Of a DNA stretch of 35,275 nt, positions 16,489 through 24,371 are shown one piece after another. A program made the position numbers and the translations under genes. The DNA is from Opitutia bacterium. GTDB lineage: Bacteria > Verrucomicrobiota > Verrucomicrobiia > Opitutales > Opitutaceae. The first letter of the stretch is position 1. Every line of letters starts with the position of its first letter. Location of the stretch: contig CANJIU010000103.1 in assembly GCA_947474365.1 (NCBI GenBank), positions 1 through 35,275 on the forward strand, read 5' to 3'. A model generated the notes under the pieces. That model was not told the DNA's origin, did not search any database, and was given only the letters and a program-made list of their open reading frames with translations.

Positions 16489-18633
16489 ATGAAATATAGT
16501 CCGATTCTCTGGATAATAGCCGGGCTCACGCTGGCTCCGTTTTTGCACGCCGTCGAAGACCCGGCGTCAGTTGTTCCCGCCTCCGCCCCGCGCACGCTCG
16601 TCCTCGCCGGTCAACGCGATGCGTTCCGCGCCTACTGCACGACGGGCGAAGGCGCCAAGGCTTTCGACCAGATCCGCGGGGATCTCGATCGCCAGTATCT
16701 TTCGGCCCCGTTCCCCACCGAACCCGTGACCTATGGCGACCCGTCGCCGTCGAAACGCACGTCCGACAAGGCCGACGCCTGGCGGGCACAACAGGACACC
16801 ACCGGCCGCATCTCCGGCATCGCCGAAGCCGCGGCCCTGTGCTGGGTGGTCACCGGTGAGGAAAAATACTTCGCGAAGGCCCGTGACATTCTCCTCGCCG
16901 CCTCGCAGTGGCACCTCGGCCCGCCGGGAAAACCCGTCGACTGGACCAAGGGCGCTGTGCCCGGCGCGTCCGACATCTACTACAACGACGAGGCACATTT
17001 CCGTCTCTGGCGGAAACTCCCACTCGTCTTCGATCAGATCCGCGCCCAACTCTCCGCCGCCGACCGGGCGACAATTCTCGCCCATTTCAAGGTGCGCGGC
17101 ACGCGCTCCGTCACGTGGATCGAAAAGCAGGGCAACATTTCCCACGTCAGCCGCAATTCGCTTGAATCCGAATTATCCTCACACCCGATCCGTTTCATGC
17201 CGATGACCGGCCTTACGGCGCTCGCGCTCTGGGACGATCTGCCCGAGGCCCGCGAGTGGTGGTCGTACGCCTACCGCTTTTATCGCGACCAATTCACCCC
17301 GTGGGGCGGCGACGACGGCGGCTGGGGCGAGGGCAGCGCGTACTGGCGGGGGACGTTCGAGCACGCCTCGTTTCAGGACACCCTCCTCGCGCTCCACGAC
17401 CCGATCGCCTACTCGACGCCGTTCTGGAAAAACTCCCCCTACTTCGCGCTCTACAACGTTCAGCCGTACCTCCACACGATTTTCGGCGACGCCTCCAACG
17501 CCGGCCGGTTCAACCTCGAGCCCACGACGGCCGATTATCTCGAACACCTCGCGCGCGTGCAACAGGACGGCTTCCTCCGCAGCTACGCCGCGCTCTGCAC
17601 CGATCACCGTCCGCGGCCGATTGACAAGGGACTCACCGGCCTCGACCGGAGCTACCCCACCGCCGCGGAGTTTCTCCTGCGCAACTTCATCGTCGCGGGC
17701 CGGCTGTCGCCCCCCGCGCGTCCGCTCGCGGAATTGCCGCCGAACCGCTTTTTCGCCGACGTCGGCTGGGTCTCTTTGCATAGCGCGCTCGGCCGGCCCG
17801 ACGACGACATCCAGCTCACGTTCCGCGCGTCTCCCTACGCCTCGTTCAGCCACAGCCACGCCGATCAGCTCGGTTTCATCCTCAATGCCTTCGGCGAGGG
17901 GCTCGCGATCAATTCCGCGTATCGGGAGTTCCACAACTCACCACACCACGACCAGTGGACGCGCCAGTCTGTCTCCAAGAACGTTCTCCTGATCGACGGC
18001 GTCGGCCAGCTCGCGAAATCCAAGAAGGCCACCGCCCGCATCACGCGGTTCGAGCAGACGCCCCGCACGGCCTGGGCCACCGGCGACGCGACTCCCGCCT
18101 ATCAGGCCGCACAAAAGGAAAAGGGCCGCGTGCGCCGCGCGACGAGGGACGTCGTCTTCATCGATCAACGCTACGTGGTGCTGCGCGACCGCGTGGAGCT
18201 CGCCCGCCCCGGCAAACTTTCCTGGCTGCTCCACGCCGAGAAAAATCTCGCCTGGGATAGCGCCAGCGCGACGGCCACCGTCCGCGGCGCCCAAGGCAAG
18301 GCCTCGCTCACCGCCCAATTGCTCTCACCCGGCATCGTCTGGCGCGGCACGACCACCACGGCGTTCCCCGTGCCGGTGGATCCGAAGTACACCAAAGCCG
18401 ACCCCGACAACCCCTACGTGACCGGTACGTGGGGCGACCAGGCCCACCTCACCGCCGAGAGCACGGAGGTTGCCGATCAGTTCACCGTCTACACCGTGCT
18501 CTGGCCCGAACGCGGCTCCCAGCCCGCCGCGCTGCACGCCACCCTCGGCGCCGACGGGGTGCTGAACTTCCGCCGGCCGGACGGAAAGACGGATGATATC
18601 CGCCTCACCGATACGGCACTCGCCCTGCGGTAG
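16489..18633 (+). CDS. Secreted heparinase II/III-like polysaccharide lyase
   Basis: A 714-residue protein with a signal peptide (about residues 1-21), so probably periplasmic or exported. The first half is an alpha-toroid of the alginate-lyase/heparinase type (for example AALCWVVTGEEKYFAKARDI). From about residue 410 there is a beta-sheet heparinase II/III-like domain, with the conserved SFSHSHADQLGF motif at 454-465 that carries catalytic-site histidines. Such enzymes cleave uronic-acid-containing polysaccharides such as heparin, alginate or related glycans by beta-elimination. The ATG at 16489 gives a clean signal peptide; an earlier in-frame ATG at 16384 gives an unlikely N-terminus. It ends 18 bp from a convergent lipoprotein gene. 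Confidence 0.88.
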   Translation: MKYSPILWIIAGLTLAPFLHAVEDPASVVPASAPRTLVLAGQRDAFRAYCTTGEGAKAFDQIRGDLDRQYLSAPFPTEPVTYGDPSPSKRTSDKADAWRAQQDTTGRISGIAEAAALCWVVTGEEKYFAKARDILLAASQWHLGPPGKPVDWTKGAVPGASDIYYNDEAHFRLWRKLPLVFDQIRAQLSAADRATILAHFKVRGTRSVTWIEKQGNISHVSRNSLESELSSHPIRFMPMTGLTALALWDDLPEAREWWSYAYRFYRDQFTPWGGDDGGWGEGSAYWRGTFEHASFQDTLLALHDPIAYSTPFWKNSPYFALYNVQPYLHTIFGDASNAGRFNLEPTTADYLEHLARVQQDGFLRSYAALCTDHRPRPIDKGLTGLDRSYPTAAEFLLRNFIVAGRLSPPARPLAELPPNRFFADVGWVSLHSALGRPDDDIQLTFRASPYASFSHSHADQLGFILNAFGEGLAINSAYREFHNSPHHDQWTRQSVSKNVLLIDGVGQLAKSKKATARITRFEQTPRTAWATGDATPAYQAAQKEKGRVRRATRDVVFIDQRYVVLRDRVELARPGKLSWLLHAEKNLAWDSASATATVRGAQGKASLTAQLLSPGIVWRGTTTTAFPVPVDPKYTKADPDNPYVTGTWGDQAHLTAESTEVADQFTVYTVLWPERGSQPAALHATLGADGVLNFRRPDGKTDDIRLTDTALALR

Positions 18634-18651
18634 CCGCGACTCGCCGCCCGG

Positions 18652-19137
18652 TTAATTGCCGCCGGTCGGCTGCACCGCGACATCCTGCGGAAACGGCGAC
18701 GAAGCGAGGGTCACGACGTGGGAGTTGACGGTGCGAAAGCGCACCTTGCCCGCCACGGAGATGCGCACCTCGACATTCAGTCCGCGCCGCAGCGTCGCGT
18801 CGTCGGCACTGTACTCCACGCGAAAAGGCACCGGGTCGGTCGTGCCTGCTTTGAGCCGCTGGATTTGCTCACCCAGCACCCGATCATTCGACTGAGCAGA
18901 GGAGCGCGTCGCCACCGGGATGTCGGAGCTCTTGAGCGCCGCCGTGTCGCTGGTGGATACCGGCGCCAACACCCGCACCACGATCTCGGCGTCGGTCGGG
19001 ATCGCCGCACCAGCCGTCACGGTTCCGTTCAGGACGCGATCCGGGCTTCCGCCCGCCGACAGATCGATCGATCCGCAGCCGGCACCGAACAGGAGGACAC
19101 CGAGCGCGACGACCAGTGAAATTCGGATGGTATTCAT
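18652..19137 (-). CDS. YbaY-like lipoprotein
   Basis: A 161-residue predicted lipoprotein with signal peptide and lipobox FGAGC. The mature part resembles the YbaY/YscW lipoprotein domain: an NGTVTAG strand near its beginning, then IVVRVLAPVSTSDTAA, and RISVAGKVRFRTVNSHVVT towards the end. The role of YbaY proteins is poorly known. Its start overlaps the stop of the preceding glycoside-hydrolase-like gene as ATGA, implying translational coupling and a shared transcript. It is the last gene of a three-gene minus-strand unit. Confidence 0.8.
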   Translation of the reverse strand: MNTIRISLVVALGVLLFGAGCGSIDLSAGGSPDRVLNGTVTAGAAIPTDAEIVVRVLAPVSTSDTAALKSSDIPVATRSSAQSNDRVLGEQIQRLKAGTTDPVPFRVEYSADDATLRRGLNVEVRISVAGKVRFRTVNSHVVTLASSPFPQDVAVQPTGGN

Positions 19138-20363
19138 GATGAGACGAAAGAGGATGCGGCGTGCCGGAGGGATTCGGCGCGGACGTTGAACTGAGTCAGC
19201 AGCTCCGTGTGTTCGCGGGCCTCGGCACCGTTGACGTGCACCAGACCGCGGGCAAACGGAGGCTGCTCGCCCGGTTCGTCCTGCCACTGGCTCCATGCAT
19301 ATCCGACCACCGCCGGGTGTCGAGCTGTCCGCTCCAAGGACGTCCGACCGCGCCGCAACATCCACTCGACCGACGTCAGCCGCAGGACCCGCGCGGCCGT
19401 CGGCAACTTGAGAAATTCTGGCGTCGCCCAGTAAACATCACCGGCCAGGAAAGGACTTCCCGCCGGCCCGTTCCCTGGCGCCGGCAGCTCGCGCCAATCG
19501 GGCATCGCCACATCCACCGCCGGGTAAACGCAGGCCGACAGCACCTGCGGGCCCACCAGTCCGTCGAAACGACAGCCCAGCACCAAGTGATTCGGATCCG
19601 CCGCCCGCAGCGCGGCCGCGGTCGAGGTGAAATAGCGCCGGGCAAATTCCTGCGTCCACCGGGCGTCGTCGCGCAGATAGCCTCGGGTGCCGAGGCCTAT
19701 TTCCGCCCGAGTCAATTCGCGGACGACCTCCTTGTTCGGTAACACCGTCCCCCAGGCCCGCGCCAGCGTTTCAATCCGACCTCCGTGCAGCGCAAGGGCA
19801 AACTCCCACGCCGCATGATACGCGGCGAAACTCGGCTCGAGACTCAGGCAAAGCTGCAACAACGACGGCCGGCCGGTCCCCGCCGGTTGCGCCCAACCGA
19901 GGCGATCATCCGTGACCCAGCCAATCAAATCGTGGCACGACTGGAGCGGCCCGGCCATCACCGCCGCATGGTGGCCCGCGAGGAGGGGCCAATCAGGATC
20001 AAAAACGTCGGGCAGCCGCAGCCCGGGTGCGACCAACTGCCGGCCGACACGGGCGAAATCCGCCAGCGCCATAAACGGCAGGCCATCGTCCCGCCCGACC
20101 GTTCCGGCGCTCACCCCCACGGCATTGAAACGCCACGCGCGCAGGCGCGCCGCCGAGTCGAGCGGAAGCGCCCCATCCCCCTGACCGCCCGCGAGGCGGA
20201 CCCCGTGGACACATTTCACGAAGCAGGGCTCGCCCGCGGGCGTGAGGACCCACCAGCGCCCCACCGCATCCTGGGCGGCGCGAAAAAAACCCTCCGCCCC
20301 GCGAATCGTCGCGGCGCGGATTACACCGACCTCAGGCGCAGGAACCGCGTCCACGTTCGCCAT
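19134..20363 (-). CDS. Glycoside-hydrolase-like (agarase-type TIM barrel) protein, possibly inactive
   Basis: A 409-residue protein with no signal peptide. Several stretches follow the layout of agarase-like clan A glycoside hydrolases: FNAVGVSAG (79-87), LPDVFDPDW (117-125), LIGWVTDDRLGW (146-157), HLVLGCRFDG (259-268), SPFLAGDVYW (303-312) and VVGYAWSQWQDEPG (352-365). In active relatives the third segment usually reads like DNELGW and the fifth ends in a catalytic Glu. Here they read DDRLGW and GDVYW, so both likely catalytic glutamates appear replaced. The protein may be a binding or scaffold protein, or an enzyme using other residues. It lies 9 bp after the LapA-like gene and overlaps the YbaY-like gene by 4 bp. 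The family call is from memory of motifs. Confidence 0.65.
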   Translation of the reverse strand: MANVDAVPAPEVGVIRAATIRGAEGFFRAAQDAVGRWWVLTPAGEPCFVKCVHGVRLAGGQGDGALPLDSAARLRAWRFNAVGVSAGTVGRDDGLPFMALADFARVGRQLVAPGLRLPDVFDPDWPLLAGHHAAVMAGPLQSCHDLIGWVTDDRLGWAQPAGTGRPSLLQLCLSLEPSFAAYHAAWEFALALHGGRIETLARAWGTVLPNKEVVRELTRAEIGLGTRGYLRDDARWTQEFARRYFTSTAAALRAADPNHLVLGCRFDGLVGPQVLSACVYPAVDVAMPDWRELPAPGNGPAGSPFLAGDVYWATPEFLKLPTAARVLRLTSVEWMLRRGRTSLERTARHPAVVGYAWSQWQDEPGEQPPFARGLVHVNGAEAREHTELLTQFNVRAESLRHAASSFVSS

Positions 20364-20372
20364 GATGCCGGC

Positions 20373-20636
20373 TTACTTGTCCTTGCCGCCGCTCTTCTTG
20401 CCGCCGCCCGACGATTTCTCTCCGGAGCCACCGACCGTGAGGATGGTACCGGCGAGCACGCCGACCGCGAACATTCCGAAGTAAATCAGCGCCGCCGGCG
20501 CGCGAATCGGCGACTTGTCGGTCGAGCCCGCGACCGGAAACTGGAAATCGATGGTGTGCCCGTTGTTCATGCCCACATAGAGCATGACGAAGAGGATGAT
20601 GAGCAGGGCGATGGTTTTGACGACGGCTTTGACCAT
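20373..20636 (-). CDS. LapA-like small inner-membrane protein
   Basis: An 87-residue protein with two hydrophobic segments (about residues 5-24 and 47-68) around a short region containing NNGHTIDFQFPV, the arrangement of LapA/DUF1049 proteins. The C-terminal tail is Gly, Lys and Ser rich and probably cytoplasmic. In E. coli LapA works with LapB in lipopolysaccharide assembly control; that role cannot be assumed here since no lapB is nearby. The start at 20636 (ATGGTCAAAGCC) is chosen over the longer frame because it begins the conserved membrane segment. It is the first gene of the three-gene minus-strand unit. Confidence 0.75.
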   Translation of the reverse strand: MVKAVVKTIALLIILFVMLYVGMNNGHTIDFQFPVAGSTDKSPIRAPAALIYFGMFAVGVLAGTILTVGGSGEKSSGGGKKSGGKDK

Positions 20637-20996
20637 GGAAAAGGAAGGATTTGACTGACGACTGAAGGAGGTAACGCCCGCCTCCGCGCTCCGCAAATGG
20701 AAACGCGGTAGGATCGGCGCTTCCGCCCTGCAAAAGCAAGTGCCCGCGGCTTCTTGAGCCACCCGATTAACACCACGAGGTGGCCGATTGCTTCACGTTC
20801 GGCCCAGAATCAGCGTCGCCAATCCCTCTCGTTACGAACATTTCAGATTTCTCCCCGATGCAAACAACGGGGCCCAAACGCCCTCCCGCGCAACGCGGTC
20901 TTCGAAAACAAACACCGGGGCATTAACTGCACCAGCGCTCTCCAATCCCAGCCTCGCGCCTCGCCAGCGCATGACAGTCCTGTTTCTTTTCCTCCC
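20637..20996. other. Divergent intergenic region without a recognisable gene
   Basis: This 360-bp space separates the LapA-like gene (minus) from the GH95 gene (plus) and must hold promoters for both. I see no convincing -35/-10 pair, hairpin terminator or RNA gene. An open plus-strand frame runs through part of it into the GH95 gene (from 20754), but its translation is low-complexity and lacks a signal peptide, so the GH95 start is placed at 20997. Confidence 0.6.
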
Positions 20997-23255
20997 ATGC
21001 CAATTCCTCCGACCACCCGACTTCGTTTGCCGACGCTCCTCGCGGTGGCAGTGGCAGTGGCAGTAGCGGCCCTCGCGCGCGCGGGCGACCCGACCACCCA
21101 GTTGTGGTATGACAAACCCGCGGCCAATTGGGAGACCGAAGCCCTGCCGATCGGGAACGGTCACCTCGGCGCCATGTGCTTCGGCGGGATGCAGCACGAG
21201 CGCATTCAATTCAACGAGGGCAGTCTCTGGATCGGCGATGAAAACGATACGGGGGCATTCCAGGCTTTCGGGGATGTGCACGTGACGATGGACCACGCCG
21301 ACGGCACCCAGTATCGCCGGGAGCTCGATCTTCGCAGCGGCGTTCACTCGGTCTCATATGAGAGCGGTGGCGTGCAGTACCAGCGGGAGTATTTTGCGAG
21401 CTATCCGGCGCGGGCGGTGGTGTTGCGCTTTACGGCCGACCGACCCGGCGCGCTGACCGGCACGATTGCGATGACCGACACGCATGGCGGCAAGCTCACG
21501 GTGGAATCAAACCGCCTCACGGTTTCCGGTTCCCTGGAGCGGCTCACCTATGATACGCGCCCCAAGAAGGCGAAAGACAAGGCGCCCGCCCCGGAAGCTC
21601 GCTATGCGCTCGCACTTCAGTACGAGGCCCAGCTCGTCGTGCGCCACGACGGCGGCTCACTGGCGGTCGCCGACGGCAAAATCGCATTCAACGGCGCCAA
21701 CAGCCTTACCCTCTACCTCGACGCTGGAACCGATTTCCTGCAGGATCGCGACAAAGGCTGGCGGGGCTCCCATCCGCATCGCGCGATCACCGACCGGCTC
21801 GCGGCAGCGACGAATCGTTCCTACGAAAAAATCCGGGGAGAGCACGTCCAGGATGTGCAGGGACTGTTCGATCGCGTGGCCCTCGATCTGGGCCCCACGG
21901 AGCGCGCGGTGGCAGAGTTGCCGACCGACCGGCGTCTGCTCAACTACGGCAATGGCGCTGCCAACGATCGCGCGCTTGAGGTCCTGCTCTTCAACTACGG
22001 CCGCTATCTGTTGATCGGCTCCTCGCGCACCGGCACCCTGCCAGCCAATTTGCAGGGCAAGTGGAACCAGAGCAACCAACCGCCGTGGCGCTCAGATTAC
22101 CACACCGACATCAACGTGCAGATGAATTACTGGCCGGCGGACGTGGCCAACCTGTCAGAGTGTTTCTCGCCGTACGCCGAGTGGTTGAATTCGATTCGCG
22201 AGGTGCGGAAGGCGGCGACGCGCCAGGAATTTCAGGCGCGCGGTTGGACGATGCGGGCTGAGAACGGAATCTTCGGCGGATCGACGTGGCAGTGGGTCGA
22301 GTCCGGCAGCGCGTGGTGCATGCAAAACCTCTGGGACCACTACGCCTTCACCGGCGACAAAGCGTACCTTCGCACGCGGGCCTATCCGATGATGAAGGAA
22401 GTCTGCGAGTTCTGGCTCGACCGGCTCAAAGCCCTGCCCGATGGCACCCTGGTGGCCCCGAACGGTTATTCGCCGGAGCACGGCCCGCGTGAGGACGGCG
22501 TCTCGCACGACCAGCAGTTGGTGTGGGATCTTTTCAACAGCACCGTCGAGGCCGCCGATACGCTCGGCGTGGATCGCGCGTTCCGCGACGACCTCGCGGC
22601 GCAGCGCGATCGCTTGCTCGGCCCCAAAATCGGCAAGTGGGGCCAGCTGCAGGAATGGATGGTGGACCGCGATGATCCCAAGGACAACCACCGCCACCTT
22701 TCCCATCTCGTCGCCGTCCATCCCGGCCGGCAAATCACGCCCCGCACGACACCGGAACTGGCCGCCGCGGCGGCCGTGTCGCTGAACGCCCGGGGCGACC
22801 GCAGCACGGGGTGGAGTACCGCCTGGAAGATCAACCTGTGGGCGCGCCTGCACGACGGCGACCGCGCCTACAAGCTCATCGGCAACCTGCTGCACCCGGT
22901 CGGCGAGACGCAGGTAAACTTCAGCACCGGCGGCGGCGTGTATTCGAATCTCTTCGACGCCCACCCGCCGTTCCAAATCGACGGAAATTTCGGGTACACC
23001 GCCGGTGTCTGCGAAATGCTCCTCCAGAGCCATGCGGGCGAAATCGAGCTCCTGCCGGCCCTGCCCCGGGGGTGGCCGACCGGCAAAGTCACCGGTCTTC
23101 GCGCCCGGAGCGGATTCACCGTCGACATCGAATGGAGGGAAGGAAAGGTCACCCGCTACCGGGTCTCCTCCGCCCAACCCCACAAGGTGAAAGTCCGCGT
23201 CAACGGCGCCCTCACGACAGTAACATCCGAGAAGCCGGCGCCGGGCGGGTCGTAA
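20997..23255 (+). CDS. Secreted GH95 alpha-L-fucosidase/alpha-L-galactosidase-like enzyme
   Basis: A 752-residue glycoside hydrolase family 95 protein with a signal peptide (about 1-29). The N-terminal beta-domain begins with WYDKPAANWETEALPIGNGHLGAM. The (alpha/alpha)6 barrel contains LPANLQGKWNQSNQPPWRSD and DINVQMNYWPAD (371-382). By comparison with Bifidobacterium AfcA, Glu494 in NGYSPEHGP is the likely acid and Asp662 in PFQIDGNFGYTAG the likely base. The first Asn of the AfcA N-x-N pair is Asp371 here. The enzyme would release terminal L-fucose or L-galactose from glycans outside the cytoplasm. The start at 20997 gives a clean signal peptide. No fucose catabolic genes are in the window. 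Confidence 0.92.
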   Translation: MPIPPTTRLRLPTLLAVAVAVAVAALARAGDPTTQLWYDKPAANWETEALPIGNGHLGAMCFGGMQHERIQFNEGSLWIGDENDTGAFQAFGDVHVTMDHADGTQYRRELDLRSGVHSVSYESGGVQYQREYFASYPARAVVLRFTADRPGALTGTIAMTDTHGGKLTVESNRLTVSGSLERLTYDTRPKKAKDKAPAPEARYALALQYEAQLVVRHDGGSLAVADGKIAFNGANSLTLYLDAGTDFLQDRDKGWRGSHPHRAITDRLAAATNRSYEKIRGEHVQDVQGLFDRVALDLGPTERAVAELPTDRRLLNYGNGAANDRALEVLLFNYGRYLLIGSSRTGTLPANLQGKWNQSNQPPWRSDYHTDINVQMNYWPADVANLSECFSPYAEWLNSIREVRKAATRQEFQARGWTMRAENGIFGGSTWQWVESGSAWCMQNLWDHYAFTGDKAYLRTRAYPMMKEVCEFWLDRLKALPDGTLVAPNGYSPEHGPREDGVSHDQQLVWDLFNSTVEAADTLGVDRAFRDDLAAQRDRLLGPKIGKWGQLQEWMVDRDDPKDNHRHLSHLVAVHPGRQITPRTTPELAAAAAVSLNARGDRSTGWSTAWKINLWARLHDGDRAYKLIGNLLHPVGETQVNFSTGGGVYSNLFDAHPPFQIDGNFGYTAGVCEMLLQSHAGEIELLPALPRGWPTGKVTGLRARSGFTVDIEWREGKVTRYRVSSAQPHKVKVRVNGALTTVTSEKPAPGGS
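21045..21068 (+). repeat. Hexanucleotide tandem repeat in the GH95 signal-peptide coding region
   Basis: Three perfect GTGGCA units and one variant (GTAGCG) encode four Val-Ala pairs in the hydrophobic core of the signal peptide. Slippage by whole units would lengthen or shorten the core without changing the frame. Confidence 0.8.
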
Positions 23256-23323
23256 GGGCCGGATCAACAATTACCCGTCGCCCCTCGCAATAAGGTCGGC
23301 TTGCCCGTTTTCCGGCCAAACAA

Positions 23324-23351
23324 AAAGCCCGCATCAAGGGATGCGGGCTTT
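23324..23351. terminator. Bidirectional intrinsic terminator
   Basis: An 11-bp perfect stem pairs AAAGCCCGCAT (23324-23334) with its complement (23341-23351) around a 6-nt loop. A-rich sequence flanks it on the left and a T-run ends it on the right, so it can work in both directions. It lies between the convergent GH95 gene and TorF-like porin gene and should end both transcripts. Confidence 0.88.
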
Positions 23352-23389
23352 CAAAATACCTTGGAGCAACGAATCCCGGAGCCGCTTGC

Positions 23390-24184
23390 TCAGAATGTCC
23401 AAGCGTAGTTGATCGTCACGACGCCACGGCCGATCGCCAGGCTGTTCGGCACCTGTTTGAACGACCCTTGCTTCGAAAACGCGTCGCGGCCCTCCGTGTA
23501 GGCGAAGCCGACCGTCAGCTTGGCCTCCTTGCTGATCTGAAACGGCGCCGCCACCCCCAGAAGCCAGTAATCCCCCCACGCCTTGACTGAGGGCGTCGTG
23601 TGGTTTGCCACGTCCGTGCCCTTGTAGGTACCGGCGGTAACCGTGAAATCGAGCTCCGAGCCGAGCTCCTTCAGCGCCACCGCGTAGGCGCCGGTCACTT
23701 CGTACGTCGCCGCCTTCAGCATGAGATCGTAATAGAACTTTGGCGTGAGCTTGACACCCTGCACAGTGTAATTGGCGGCGAGGCTCGGTTCGAAGGTGTT
23801 GCGGTAGAATCCGGCATTCGTTGGAGCCTTGGGATAGTGGTACGACGTGAAGCCGGGGACGATGCTGGCGGCGTCGCTCATCTTGAAGGTGTACGAGCCG
23901 TAAAGGTCGAACTCCGGGTCGGAGCTATCCGGGACGATGTTGTCCAGCGGCACATTTGCCCACAGGCCGCCGGTGAAATCACCCGCGCCGATTTCAACCG
24001 ACGGCTGGAAGCCCGCGCCATTCAGGCGTTGGCCACGAAACATATATTGGGAAACGACCGATGCCGTGGCGGTGACCGTAACCGCAGGAGCAGCGGCCGG
24101 CGCCGGAGCGACCGCTTGGGCGAACAGCGCCCGGGTCCCAAGCAGCAGGGCGATTCGAGAGGCGAGGAGGAGTTTGTTATTCAT
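23390..24184 (-). CDS. TorF-family putative porin
   Basis: A 264-residue outer-membrane beta-barrel protein with a signal peptide (about 1-23). It matches the layout of the TorF family: SVVSQYMFRGQRLNG at the first strand, GGLWANVPLDN soon after, then FDLYGSYTFKM, and a C-terminal strand ending in Phe (TINYAWTF). These proteins are thought to be porins; specificity is not known. It diverges from a second porin gene and the urea transport operon, and carries a sigma-54-type promoter motif in front (24250-24235). That suggests nitrogen-regulated expression and a role in uptake of a nitrogenous solute. Confidence 0.87.
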   Translation of the reverse strand: MNNKLLLASRIALLLGTRALFAQAVAPAPAAAPAVTVTATASVVSQYMFRGQRLNGAGFQPSVEIGAGDFTGGLWANVPLDNIVPDSSDPEFDLYGSYTFKMSDAASIVPGFTSYHYPKAPTNAGFYRNTFEPSLAANYTVQGVKLTPKFYYDLMLKAATYEVTGAYAVALKELGSELDFTVTAGTYKGTDVANHTTPSVKAWGDYWLLGVAAPFQISKEAKLTVGFAYTEGRDAFSKQGSFKQVPNSLAIGRGVVTINYAWTF

Positions 24185-24234
24185 TGGTTTGGTAGTTCAT
24201 CGACGTCGCATGAATGAAATCGATGGATTGCATG

Positions 24235-24250
24235 AGCAAACTTCACGCCA
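24235..24250 (-). promoter_or_regulatory. Sigma-54-type promoter for the TorF-like porin
   Basis: Read on the minus strand the sequence is TGGCGTGAAGTTTGCT. It matches the -24/-12 consensus TGGCACG-N4-TTGCW at 10 of 12 positions, including the essential GG and GC at exact spacing. Transcription would start near 24224, about 40 bases before the ATG at 24184. It has not been tested. Confidence 0.6.
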
Positions 24251-24273
24251 ACAAAGTCACTTGTTTGTCATAT

Positions 24274-24291
24274 CCGGACCGTCACGTCCGG
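24274..24291. promoter_or_regulatory. Inverted repeat between the divergent sigma-54 motifs
   Basis: CCGGAC at 24274-24279 faces GTCCGG at 24286-24291 across 6 bases. A second, weaker pair (AACAA/TTGTT, 24250-24265) lies beside it. Both lie in or at the edge of the 44-bp gap between the two -24 elements, so they are candidate regulator sites. They do not match the NtrC consensus. Confidence 0.35.
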
Positions 24292-24294
24292 CGT

Positions 24295-24310
24295 TGGCAA
24301 GGTTGCTGCT
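24295..24310 (+). promoter_or_regulatory. Sigma-54-type promoter for the porin/urea operon
   Basis: TGGCAAGGTTGCTGCT matches TGGCACG-N4-TTGCW at 10 of 12 positions, with GG and GC at the required 12-base offset. Transcription would start near 24321, about 50 bases before the porin ATG at 24372. Sigma-54 control of urea uptake genes is common in Proteobacteria; here it is predicted. Confidence 0.6.
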
Positions 24311-24371
24311 AAAGGGCTGCTCAGCCGGGACCAGACCGGACTGAACTACAATAACCCATCATCAACCGAAA

